Shown: in pieces, positions 1-10,764 of the stretch
Layout: the number at the start of each line of letters is the position of its first letter
How positions within the stretch are numbered: the first letter of the stretch is position 1
Assembly (NCBI GenBank): GCA_963978545.1
Contig: OZ021732.1
Span: 19,079,521-19,143,520 of the forward strand
Length of the DNA stretch: 64,000 nt
Origin: Linyphia triangularis
Lineage: Eukaryota > Arthropoda > Arachnida > Araneae > Linyphiidae
Direction of reading: 5' to 3'
Notes under the pieces: model-generated
What the model was told of the DNA's origin: nothing
Seen by the model: the letters and a program-made list of their open reading frames with translations, nothing else
Databases searched by the model: none
Position numbers and translations under genes: made by a program

Positions 1-366
1 TCACATTTCTGATTTTTCTTTTAATTGGATATTTCAAGTATGCAATTGGCTGTTATATTTTACATCTTTAGCCATGTTTACATTAAAATTCATCTAATTG
101 AATTTTTATGGTATTTTATACATTTCCTAATGACATGTTTGATTAAATTCGGGTAATCGTATTAAAAATGAAGAAATTTAATTTTAATTTTGAACATATA
201 GATTCAAATTAATGTTAAAGACAATTAATTGCAGTAAAAAATACATAAATAAGCAATTTATAGTGAGGTAGGAGAAGTGCAATTGAAAAATAAGCTGGAA
301 AAGTGATGTAAGAAGCTATAAAAATCCATAATCAAATCGTCTTCAAGAAGTCTATTTTCACATTCA

Positions 367-412
<46 letters not shown>

Positions 413-690
413 ATTCCAAATAGACGTGTGCAATTTTTTTGCATTTGTGGGCGTGTCTTGTAGGATTTATAAATGTTAATAAATCATATCGATAGATATA
501 TTTATATCTCTATTGCACATATAGGTGAAATATTATAACAATATTATTTTACTACAATGTATCACTTACGTAATAACGATGGAATAAGCAAGAGAAATAA
601 TTACATATAAAAGATTATTTGATAAATTAGGAAATATATAGTACTCACACTGAAAAATAGTCAATTATTAAGATACTTAATTTTTTTCAG
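1..690. other. AT-rich non-genic DNA with (TA)n run
   Basis: No open frame or RNA gene is supported here. A (TA)n microsatellite occupies about 372-409. The last bases, a T-rich tract ending in CAG at 688-690, form a plausible splice acceptor for the candidate exon that follows. Confidence 0.6.
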
Positions 691-981
691 AAGATCAAGA
701 AAATCTGTGAATCAAGAATATATCTACTCAACGTTTCTTCTACGGACATGGTCTGTGAACTTACAAAATGTTTGACATTGCATAACAAACTATCTACAGA
801 AGAACTAGTGTACCTTAATAGGCCAATAACAGGATTGATCATCTGAAACTGCAAGGAGTGAACAGTAAATGGATTTTTTCTACTGAAACTGAGTGTACAA
901 GGAACACTTTGACTGAATTGGAATTATGGGTGTTCTTCAATGTGTCCTCATTGTCATTCTCATATCGGTCAGGAAAATCAC
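691..981 (+). other. Candidate exon, coding-like but disrupted
   Basis: A pyrimidine-rich tract ends in CAG at 688-690, and a strong donor (CAG followed by GTAAGA) begins at 982, giving a 291-base interval. Its GC content is visibly higher than the surrounding DNA. From 691 one frame stays open for 51 codons and stops with TGA at 844-846. A second frame is open from 822 through the donor, so the two frames together span the interval if a single-base indel lies at about 822-846. The first segment contains STDMVCELTKCL and LSTEELVYLNRPITG, which look protein-like, but I recognise no family. It could be a terminal exon with a 51-residue tail, a decayed internal exon, a non-coding RNA exon, or chance. 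No partner exon was found in the window. Confidence 0.3.
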
Positions 982-2015
982 AGGTAAGAACATTTCGCAT
1001 TCTTTTTTTAATTTTAAGCAATACAAATCCATATATCATTTTGAGGTTTTGTTCATTTTAAATTTCTTTTAAAGTCTTAATGTTTCCCAGAAACAGTTCC
1101 TGGTTAACTTTGAAATACAGTCTAAACTTATTTTTAGTCAAGTATTAGTTTTACAAGAGTTGCTATGCATGTGGAATTAAAAAAAAAAAAAAAAAAATCA
1201 ATTTTGACAATCACAGTCATCAAGATACCTTTTCATCAAGATACCTTTTCTACTCGTGTTTTTGTTGTAGTAAATATGGTCTACATACCGAGAACATAAC
1301 ATTCGGCGAGATTTTAAGATTGAATAATCTCAACGTTAAAGTTGACGGTTGATAAAAACTATTCTAATTTGGAGTTGTTGTTTTTTAAATTAAACTGTCA
1401 CCAAAATAGTGATTTTTCAGGAAACGTTACTGAATATAAGTTCCAATCCGATATCTATCTATATTTGTATATAAGGTATGAGTAATAGAGACAATTTTCC
1501 AATCGAATTTTCAAAACATTTCAGAAGAAGTTTGCTTTTGGAACTCATTTCGAAGAGATCATTGATTTTATATATAAACATGTCAGTAGTATTTGAAGTC
1601 GTGTCTGGAAAAGTTTACGCATGGGAATTGTCTGGCAAAATTATTTGTCATTAGTATAGCGTAGAAGATAATGACATATATTAAATATCATTCATAGAGC
1701 AACTAATTATAATAATGATTCCCCCAAATGGGTTAAAAGTAATGCACTCGGGTTAACTTTTAAGTGTTGTGGTTGAGTGGTTTGATATTTTTTGTGCAAA
1801 GGCAACACTTGGCACATTCTGCGCCGAACAAATTGATGAACATCAGTTAACAATTTAAGAAGCATAAGAATTGGAAAAGTAATATAAAATTCAAATATGA
1901 AATAATTTAGAAGAAGGGACAAGCATTCCACAAAAATTGACTCGTGGTCTATAAGAACCCATTTATGCACACAAAGTAAAAGGTTTGAATTAGTTTAACC
2001 ATTCATAGCATAAAG
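982..2015. other. AT-rich DNA, no gene seen
   Basis: No supported gene. It holds a run of A at about 1179-1197 and a 16-base tandem duplication (CATCAAGATACCTTTT twice) near 1219-1250. Confidence 0.55.
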
Positions 2016-2019
2016 TTAA

Positions 2020-2752
2020 GGGGACCAGGTACCCATCAAACTTTCTTTTTTAATTTAAGTCTTTAAAATTATAATTTTTATGTATTTGGAAGTATTGCTA
2101 AATAAAAACTAAATTTCATAAAAAAAAAGTTCACATAGTGCTCTAAATTATCAAAATTTTAAATGTTTTTAAAAAATTCATCAAATTTAAAATTCTATCT
2201 TCTTTTTCATTTTTCAATATTTTTTTCCTGATTAAAAAAAAAAAAAAAAAAAATAAATAAATTCCTAGTAATATACTCTAACTTTTTAGGCATTGGATTT
2301 ATAATAAGTACAATAGTTTTTGTGAAAAATAATAATTACTTTACCTATATGTATAAAAAGCGTAAAAAAACGGGTATTTTTCAGCATTTAAATTTGTAAA
2401 AAAAGTTTTAATTTTATTCAAAATTCCATGCCTATTTTTGTCAAATAGATATTAAGAATTACACAAAACAAATTTAAAGTCATTTCATTCATATTTTCTG
2501 AAGTTTTAGTATTTTGAGTAAAGTGGGGATTTCAAAAATCACGAAATGAGAAAAATGTGTTCGAAACATCAAAGGAGCTATTGCAGCAATACTAAATTTT
2601 CCATAAAAATATAGTTTTTCTGCAATTACAGTTATCGGATGAGCTCAGAAACTTGCCAGAGTAAGGAGAAGGTTTCAAAGATTTTAAACACGCAAAAAAT
2701 ATAAATTTATATTCTTATTATTTTTTGTGAAAACAAGGGGTACCAAGTCCCC
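2020..2752. mobile_element. TTAA-flanked MITE with GGGGAC...GGTACCC ends
   Basis: The segment begins GGGGACCAGGTACCC at 2020 and ends GGGGTACCAAGTCCCC at 2752, so the ends are inverted repeats that differ at two central positions. Both sides carry TTAA (2016-2019 and 2753-2756), the target duplication used by piggyBac and Kolobok type transposases. The 733-bp interior is very AT-rich and has no transposase frame, so this is a non-autonomous element. Its TIR differs from that of the piggyBac copy at 27929, so it belongs to a different family. Confidence 0.7.
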
Positions 2753-2756
2753 TTAA

Positions 2757-3570
2757 CCGAACTATAACAAAGAAGTTCTGTATTTTGTTGATTTTGGGTT
2801 CCATCAGCTTGATCTTGCCTCCGATTCTTCTCTTTGTGATTAATGTTCACTGAGATGTCCTTAGTAACTCCTCTTAGTATCCATCACGTTCTTTCAGTAT
2901 GATCGATATTTGTGGATAAGGCTCAAATTCACAAACATACAAGTAAATTTTGCAGCTCTCGTTTTTTTTAAACAATTCAAAGCTCAGTTTTTGCGGTAAC
3001 AGGTTCAATGCTAATTGCCAAACTACATAGTTAACAGGTCCCTCACCAAATTTCATATCATTAAATCTACTTGACGATTATATGTTTATTTAAAACTTCG
3101 CTATAGAGGACTTCACGAGTGTCAATACATACGACATTAACCAAACAGTGTCACAAAGAATACTCTCGCTTTTGCCACATACCTTCAAATGATACATGCC
3201 AGTTCGAAGAGTCAATATATGGAAGGTGGCAGTTAGCATTGTTTCTTGAGCCGCTTCAGAACTTGTACCAATGCTTTATTGTGGTTATTATATGCAGACT
3301 GATCTGTTGGTCAGGATAAATTCATGATAATGAGGTAACTACCTCCGTTAGGCAAACAACTAACTTGAATTATGGCATAAATAAATCTTCGTTTGACTTC
3401 GTAGATTTGCCAATTTTCTACGAAGTTGGCTTACACAATTCCAGCATATATGATGCAATTCTGCACGACAATCCATTATATTTGGAAAATGTGCATCTAT
3501 GCCAGGCAGATAGGCAGAGAAAACTTTACATTCAAGCAATCTACATCAACTATAAAACACTGAGCGTCAT
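2757..3570. other. GC-elevated segment with decayed coding-like frames
   Basis: This segment lies between the MITE and the Tc1 element and is less AT-rich than its surroundings. On the plus strand a frame is open from 3320 to 3570, where the Tc1 insertion cuts it. It includes LPIFYEVGLHNSSIYDAIL and a motif HLCQADRQRKLYIQAI. On the minus strand a frame at 2874-3056 begins MKFGEGPVNYVVWQLAL. I recognise neither. They may be fragments of an older mobile element or a decayed gene. No splice signals tie them together. Confidence 0.25.
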
Positions 3571-3689
3571 TACACTGCTTAAAAAAAGTAGAATAGATTT
3601 TTTTAGAAAAATAAGAATCCTTTTATTTTTACTAAATTTTTCTTAATTAGTAACATTTTACAAATCATATAGAATAAAATAATCATAGA

Positions 3690-4678
3690 TATTGCTTCGA
3701 ATATTCTAGTTGGCAATGAATGATACATAGATTGGATTTCAGCTTGGCAAAAATTATAGCATGTACTGTTCAATGCTTTTCGAAGCTCAGAGATGGATTC
3801 GTATTGTTTTCCACTATCATAAACTCGATGAACAAGAACTACCCAAATGTTATCGACTATACTAAGATCAGAGCTTTTAGCTGGTCATGGTAAAGCCCGC
3901 ACATTGTTGTCAACGAACCATTTGTTAACGCCATTGGCGATGTGAATAGATGCTCCGTCTTGCTGAAACATCCACTCTTCTCCTCCTAATTCAAGGCCAA
4001 GAGAAATAAGCTCAAAATTTAGCACTTTTATATAATAGTATGTTTGATTTTGCCTACCACTCACAAGATCAAACTTGTTCTTTCTTCACATCTAACAGCC
4101 AACCAGACCATTAAACTTCGCCCCCTGCCCACTCTCCCGTTTCCCCATTTGTCGAGTTGAATAAAATTGTTCTTCATTCTTCAAACAATTCCAGTAGTGC
4201 TGGTAACCATCCGAACCATCTAGGTTGAATATTTCTCATCTGAAAATATCACAGAATTCCATTTGGTGATCTATGACATGCGTTCTTTTGCCCAGGACAA
4301 ACGGTTATCAATGTGCGTTTGATTCCACTTTGGATGATGTGTGAGTTTTTGGAAAACAAAGTTTTTGGACCTCTTTATTTAGTTGTAAATTGTTTACCTT
4401 GACACATGAGTAAGTCCTGTTTTAATTCGAGCATTTTCAGCACTTCCACCGTACTTTTTGAGCTCGAGAGCAACTTTTCTTTCATCACGAGGTTTTAACT
4501 TTTTAGGTCTACCAGTATTTTTTGTCTTAGTATTTTTGCATGGGTTTCTGATAAAGTTAGAAACTGCATTTGGGCTAACATGTAGTAAGCAAGCAATTTC
4601 TCTAACACCTTTACCATCATGTATATATGCAACAATTTGGCCTTTTTGAAGGTTATTTAAGGGAATTCCTCTAGGCAT
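3690..4678 (-). pseudogene. Tc1-like transposase pseudogene
   Basis: The intact first part (4678 back to 4394, 94 codons) begins MPRGIPLNNLQKGQIVAYI and carries the paired helix-turn-helix DNA-binding region plus the basic GRPKKLKPRDER linker typical of Tc1 transposases. Reading on by eye, the first catalytic Asp lies in VIFSDEK near 4235, followed by a frameshift before the family's NLDG-type motif. The second Asp is in FQQDGASIHIA near 3940. The region that should read LPWPAKSPDLNPIEN has a stop in place of Trp, and the final Glu of the DDE triad is replaced by Asp (SIVDNIW). The C-terminal QSMYHSLPTRIFEAI end is recognisable. In family terms it is a DD34E cut-and-paste transposase, here inactivated by indels, a stop and loss of the catalytic Glu. 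Confidence 0.9.
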
Positions 4679-4832
4679 TCATAAAAGAGAAAAATTTAAT
4701 TTTTAACAAAATGTAATGCAACTTTTTACAAAATAATATTGAACAATTAAATTAGTTAAGGAAGTATTCATACTTATTCTTTTACTACTGCACAATCTAC
4801 TAATTAAAAAGAAGTCCAAAAATCAAAGTAGG

Positions 4833-4854
4833 TGTCCTCTACATTTTTTACACA
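4833..4854 (-). repeat. Inner TIR-like direct repeat of the Tc1 element
   Basis: TGTCCTCTACATTTTTTACA here resembles the outer right terminus at 5007-5030 in the same orientation, about 175 bases away. This is the arrangement of transposase binding sites in IR/DR Tc1 elements. A matching inner copy at the left end was not evident. Confidence 0.5.
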
Positions 4855-5032
4855 CGGGAGAACTTAAATACTCGTTTTTGAAATATATATTCGTGGTAGT
4901 TATTTAATTTTTGCCTAAAATTAAAGAAAATATTGTCAAACAAAATATACATAATAATCTTAGATCCCGGAAAAATGTTTAGAAAATAATGTGTAAAAAA
5001 CAACTGTCCTTCTACTTTTTTTACGCAGTGTA

Positions 5033-8000
5033 TCGGACACATTACCGGTACTATAACTTAGTTTTTATTTCAGTGCTTACTTCTTTCAAGATGACTATCT
5101 TAAGAATATTGAACTTCTTTGAAATCATTTTTAAAACTTGTTGTTTGTAAATTTTCTCTAATTGCCTATTCTTGTAATTCAATTTCCTAAAATAGAACTT
5201 TTATTTAAAAAAAAATATACATATCAAACACCAGATGAGAACCGAGAAATAACGTGCAATTTATACCTTTGCATCAATTTAAAGTCAGAGGAAGATTTTT
5301 CAATAACGATATCGTACATGCTATACTGTCATTTATTGTATTTGAAAATGCCAAATGACGAATCCAAATGTATGTGAGAAAGTATTACTTCATATTATTT
5401 TAACTAGGTTTGACGAAAGATATGTGGATATTCTTGCTTTGAAAGTCCGTTTCAAATTTATTTTAAATGCGTCTTTTTGTACGAAATCGATATACATGTT
5501 GCAACCTTTATACAATATCCGCCTTATGATACAAGTGAACTGTAGAATCCAGATACAGAAGGTTACGTTATGTACTTGTAAACTGTATATTCAAATATAT
5601 AAATATACAGATAATATAAAAATACAGTAGTAAAAAAAACTGTATAAAAATAAATACAAACTTGTTTATCCAAAATTTAAAACGTAAACAACATTTTTTA
5701 TTTAGAAATATAAGTGCAGAAAATCACACGTTTGGTCGTTTCTTTTTATATTCTTTTACTTCCCGTTATATATCCTTGCATGAATTTTACTCCGGACTCA
5801 ATTCTATACCTGAAGGGGAATTGTATACAATTCCATCCAAAATTCAGCTGTATTTCAGAAGCTTCCTGCTTCCAATTTCTTCAATAGATTATTCAAAAAG
5901 TAGAATAAAATATATAAAAAACCAGAGAGGGAATACAAAAGAACCCTCTCTCACGCACAAAGCGGAAATATGATGACGTATTTTTTTTCCTTCGGACTAA
6001 ACATGGCGTTTTTAGCCTGAAGGGTGGAAATAGTTAGTAGATCATTTTGTATAAAGTTGTGTTGATTCTTGATTATGGTACAGTATTTCGAAGTCATTTG
6101 ATTCGTATTTGAATACTATTTTATTTTTTAATGTTATAAATATGTGATTATATTTTGCATGAGTAGCCTTAATACCCAGATGATAAATGTTAAATCCGAG
6201 TATTAAATCTACTCACGCACAAATAACCCCGTATTTGCTAACATTTAAAAATAAATTGTTCCCCATGTTCAATACTGTAAATATTCAAGAATCAAGGAGA
6301 AGAATTGTCAATATTATCTTAGTTGGGTTATTATTTGCTATAACATATTACTCAAAACCGTCAGAAGATAAACGTTAAATAAATATTTGGTTTTGGCCTT
6401 AAACATTCCTCTGATCATTCTTTTGTTTTTGTCTCTTTTATTATTTTTTCAAAGTAAATATGTTTAAAAGAAACTATTATATTAGCTCCAATATTTTTTC
6501 TAAGTTAAATGCACATGTGGGACCTTAAAAGCGATACATTAAAAAACAATATATATCTTAAAAGCTCGTTTTATATCTAAACATGTAAAATTATGATTGT
6601 CACCAAAACCCCGCATCCACATACGTTTTTATTACTGTAATTCAGGTCCAATTAACCTGCATGCACAATTTGGTGTCATTTGATGAAAAGAATCTCTTAC
6701 TGTTGATATTGAGCACAAATAATGTGAAAAATCCTGCCATTTTATTATTTTTTTTTATACACATAAACAAGAATGTCACTAAATTGACGAGAATGGTGAT
6801 AAATTTGGCGCTAAAACTTGTCACTGAGCATCAAAGCTCCAATCCCATATATTTATTTGCAGCCAAATTGTGAACTATTGGTTTCAAAGGAAGTTCTTTT
6901 CCAGACTAAATTTGAAGCACTTACGTTTGAGACTCTCCGTTGAATTTTATGTTTTCTTGCTACTGTTACAAGGTCTTAAAATTGATACGGCATCTTTTAG
7001 GTTTTAGGAAAATGGAGTTCTAGTAATCATTTTTGGTACTTCCAGTCGTAACCTTGTTGAATTTTGATAAGAGAACTCTTCTCGATGAGATTTTATTTTT
7101 TATACAGTCCGTGTTTTTTACCATTTCAATTTGCTTTCTGAAATATTAACCTCAGGCAGACAGCCCACAACCTTCATATAAGCATCTAGATATATAACTA
7201 TAGTATTGAACCTAAAATGTATTGAAGAAACAACTAAATTTTATGGTATACATACTAAATCAATGTGTGTTACATTAGGATGAACTTTTATTTACAACTA
7301 TTCACTAGTAGTTTCAATGTGAAGTGTTTGTCTTCAATTTAATATCGATAATCTGTGTTAAACGAAAGCTAATTAATCAATTCGGTTAAAAAAAAAAAGT
7401 AAAATGTTTAGCAACAGCCAAATGCAAATGTATCGAGTCTTTTTGATATTTTAGGTAACAGTACATTATTTTGTATGCTGATTTTACTTTAAAACATAAG
7501 GTTTAGTGTTAAAAAAATATTTATGGCTATTGAAAGATTTATATTATACCCTTAAAACAACTCAAGTACTGTATTTTAGAACCATTTAGTGCGATAGATT
7601 ATTATTTTCTGCTAATTAAGGTATCGTGCCTCTAAGCAACAAATCTAACACTTAATCTATTTTAAGAAATTTTTTGCAAAGAAATAATCAAAAACTGCAT
7701 CAAAAGGGTCTCGTACGTATTCATTCCACGGAAAATGCGCCATTGATATTCCAGCATCGTTGACTTAACAGTATGATGGTCAATATATCTTGAACTTTGT
7801 CGACGCTTTGAACGATCAATATGTTTTCACTTCTAAATATTGCTTAACAGCTCTGTTCAGGGATTCAGAGCATGTTGGTTCCAGCTGCTATTCTGGAAGA
7901 TAGCCACTTTTAGAACAGGCTCCGTTCTTCGTTCCTTTAGAGAATTTGTAACTCTGATGCTTGAATTTTATTTATCGTTTGAGATATAAACCTATTTGCT

Positions 8001-10106
8001 ATTGCCTACCTTAAATTTTAAATTATTTTGGAATGATACCTCGTATACAAACTGGATGCCTTAAATGTTATTATGAAAGTTTAATTATTATCTTATATTA
8101 TTCAGAGTACTCTAGCCAATTAATGTTTTGATTAAAAAGATACTATTTAGTGTAAATTAAAAAATGCAATAGCATTGAATCAATAATTAACTGCTGTTTA
8201 ATACTTTTAATTATCTGTATTGGGAAATATTCAATCTTTCACCGGGTCTACATAAACTACAAAAGTACTTTCCTTGGCATTGCAAATTGATGACTAAAAA
8301 CATGACGTCACTCCACTTGGCAGAGGTAAACAAATAATGCATTCAATTGTAGAGTTTTTAACATAGAATGGAAGGAAATCGAAATACTTTTATTGATGGT
8401 TAACAAGCCTTTGGTTTTCCAGGTCATGCACAAAATCTATAGGCTTTTTGGTATTTTTGAAATATTCTTGAGAAGCAAAATCTCTTTTAAAATCTATATT
8501 TTTTTGTTTTGAAAAATATTGAAGTAGTGTATTTATCAATTTTCATTAAACTCATATCAATTCATTAGGTTTTTAAATATATTATTGAAAACCTTTTGAC
8601 GTAGTTTATCAAGTTATCTATGCATTTTTAAGGAACTCTAGTTTAAAAACTTTTAAATAGACATTTCTTAAATTGAGTAAATTAGATTTTGAAAATGTTT
8701 TCTTGTATATGGGTATATATTGAGAAAGTTACATTTGGTTTCGTTTAATGAAAAAATAAAGGAAACTCTAAAAACAATAAATTTAACTTAAAACACACAT
8801 TCCCAGGTTGTTAATTCTTAATTATTCAAATTAAAATCGATAAATTAATTATAAAGCAAAGTAATTATTGTACGATATAAGTTAATAAAGTAGGTTACTC
8901 CAGTAATAAATATAAAGTGAAAAAATATATTAAAAAAATACCTCTTCCTAATCAGGGTTCTCTTCCGATAAGATGAATTTAATTTCAACAAAATGGCTGC
9001 TTCTAGTCCCAAATGATTCCTCTAATCTCGTGAAAACAGGCTAACGAAAGAAAATTATATGTCACTTGGGTAAAATAAATTTTTGGAGAGAAAATTTTGT
9101 AGATTCCTTTTGCTGAGTATACTTAATTAATAAAGGGACTAATCCCTTAGATTATACAGTCACCACTCTTCAATTCCTTTAGAAATAAGGAGATTTTAAA
9201 ATCGTTATTCTAAACCATGTCTTGTATTATTCATAGATATAATTTGATACTGGAAATCTAATTAAGAGAAACTTCATATAGCGTCTGAAAAAATATTTTT
9301 TAAACAATTTTTGAAAATACATTTATTAAAGATTCAACTTCGTTAGTCTGAATAAATTAGGAGACGCGGATATTACGTGAATTTTCATTATATATTATAC
9401 CTGCTACTTAAATATTGAATGGAATTTTTTTAAGTTCACTTTTAAATTGGGATACTTTGGTTACTTTAGATTATTATGGAATGTATTTGATGCAGTAGAA
9501 TAATGTACATTTTAAATGTTCGCTAAAATATCAACTAAGGTATCAGAATGTTTCGAATCGGTACAAATGCTTGTGATTTTAATCATGTTAATCTAATAGT
9601 TTCATTTTAAACACAGATTGTATTTTAATTTTATGGATGTATTAAATTTACGTTTAACTTAAAAAAAAAAAAAAAAAAATGGTCTTTAGAAACACCAATG
9701 ATCATATTGACTTATACTTTGATCAGTAAAAACTTGAAGGAAAGGAAAACGGTGTATCATAAGGAAAAAAACTGTTTTGAGCTTTTATTTCTTATGTCAT
9801 ATCATTGCGTTTTAAATGTCAGTATTTGGCATAATAAACATTTCTATGCGTTTGAAATCATGCATTTTGAAAGTTCAACGTTAAATATTTTCACTCCGAG
9901 ATGATTACAACTTTAATCTATTATAAACTTCATAAAGTGATTTTAAAAATTACGATTCACTAAGAAAAAAGTATCCTTGGGTACTAACATCTAAGTGAGC
10001 TTTTAAAAGAAGCATGAATTGAGCGATTTTCCACGAAGCATTGTTAGGCCTTGTATTTTATACTTTATTCACTCTATAATGGTAATTTGCCATTATATCG
10101 AGTTGT
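5033..10106. other. Long AT-rich stretch without supported genes
   Basis: Short open frames occur, the longest being 5662-5973 (103 codons, plus strand), but none shows a recognisable domain or splice context, and chance frames of this size are expected in 64 kb of AT-rich DNA. It contains a small A/C to G/T composition switch near 5975 (listed separately) and an A run at about 9661-9679. Nothing else is supported. Confidence 0.55.
5860..6200. promoter_or_regulatory. Small composition-switch island
   Basis: Left of about 5970 the plus strand is A+C rich (about 40 of 60 bases in 5881-5940 by hand count). Right of it the strand is G+T rich (38 of 60 in 6001-6060, 39 of 60 in 6061-6120). The centre contains TGACGTAT, a CREB/ATF-like site, and a short inverted repeat AGAGAGGG...CCCTCTCT at about 5924-5951. 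This matches the pattern of stronger islands at 18.1, 31.4 and 33.6 kb. A regulatory role is inference only. Confidence 0.25.
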
Positions 10107-10764
10107 AAGTTTGTTTGGAAAGCATTACAACCATCATTGTAATCCAATAAGATGATTGCAGCTATTATTAAATTTCAAAACTTTTTATATTGTTGTGTAT
10201 GTTAAGAAAATATAAATGTATAAAAGGACATCACCCTTTTCTTGTTATTTAATGTTTGTGTTTGAATGATTTGTATTACAGGATAAATTATTTGTTTTTA
10301 TAAAGGATTCAATTTAAATATATATTTTTCTTTTATCCTTTATGTTTTTAGCAAATTGTTTTTAAATTGTTTTCCAATTATTTAAATAATTCCAATTTAC
10401 ATGTTATTAAAATAAGGTTATCATGATTTTTAATATATAAAGTAGTGGATACTTTATTAAAGGTTATTAAATTTAAAATATATCTCCCTTATAACAATGC
10501 AATATTTTTTTTTTATAATGTTCTAAGAACATTTTAAAATTAACTCAATTCTTTATAAAAAGAAATAGTTTATCCTGTAATACAAATCGTACATAACAAT
10601 GCTTTCAAACACAAACAATAAATAATAAGAAAAAGGTGATGTCCTTTTATCTATTTCCATTTTCTTAGCATGCTCAACAATATAAAAAGTTTCGAAATAT
10701 AATAATAGCTTCCATCATCTCATCTGATTACAATAATAGTTGTAATACTTTCCAAACAAACTTC
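10107..10764. repeat. Foldback element with arms of about 200 bp
   Basis: The left arm (10107 to about 10310) and the right arm (about 10547-10764) are inverted copies of each other, roughly 85 percent identical by eye, separated by a spacer of about 236 bases. Shared blocks include AAGTTTGTTTGGAAAG, AACTTTTTATATTGTTG, AAAAGGACATCACC and GATTTGTATTACAGGATAAA. The right arm has about 14 extra bases within the match. There is no coding frame and no obvious target duplication. It may be a MITE-like foldback transposon or a locus giving long hairpin RNA. Confidence 0.75.

Larger units (their letters stand above)
3573..5030 (-). mobile_element. Tc1-family DNA transposon, decayed
   Basis: The left end reads TACACTGCTTAAAAAAAGTA from 3571 and the right end is its near-perfect inverted match finishing GCAGTG at 5030. 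Both are flanked by TA (3571-3572, 5031-5032), the Tc1/mariner target duplication. A second TIR-like sequence lies inside the right end at about 4833-4854, suggesting the inner and outer direct repeats of an IR/DR type Tc1 element. The 1458-bp length fits a Tc1 element. The encoded transposase lies on the minus strand and is broken, so this copy cannot move by itself. Confidence 0.9.

Noticed and set aside
4458..4649. Plus-strand frame opposite the Tc1 transposase
   Set aside because: Antisense shadow of the transposase N-terminus.
5662..5973. 103-codon plus-strand frame
   Set aside because: No recognisable domain and no supporting signals; treated as chance.
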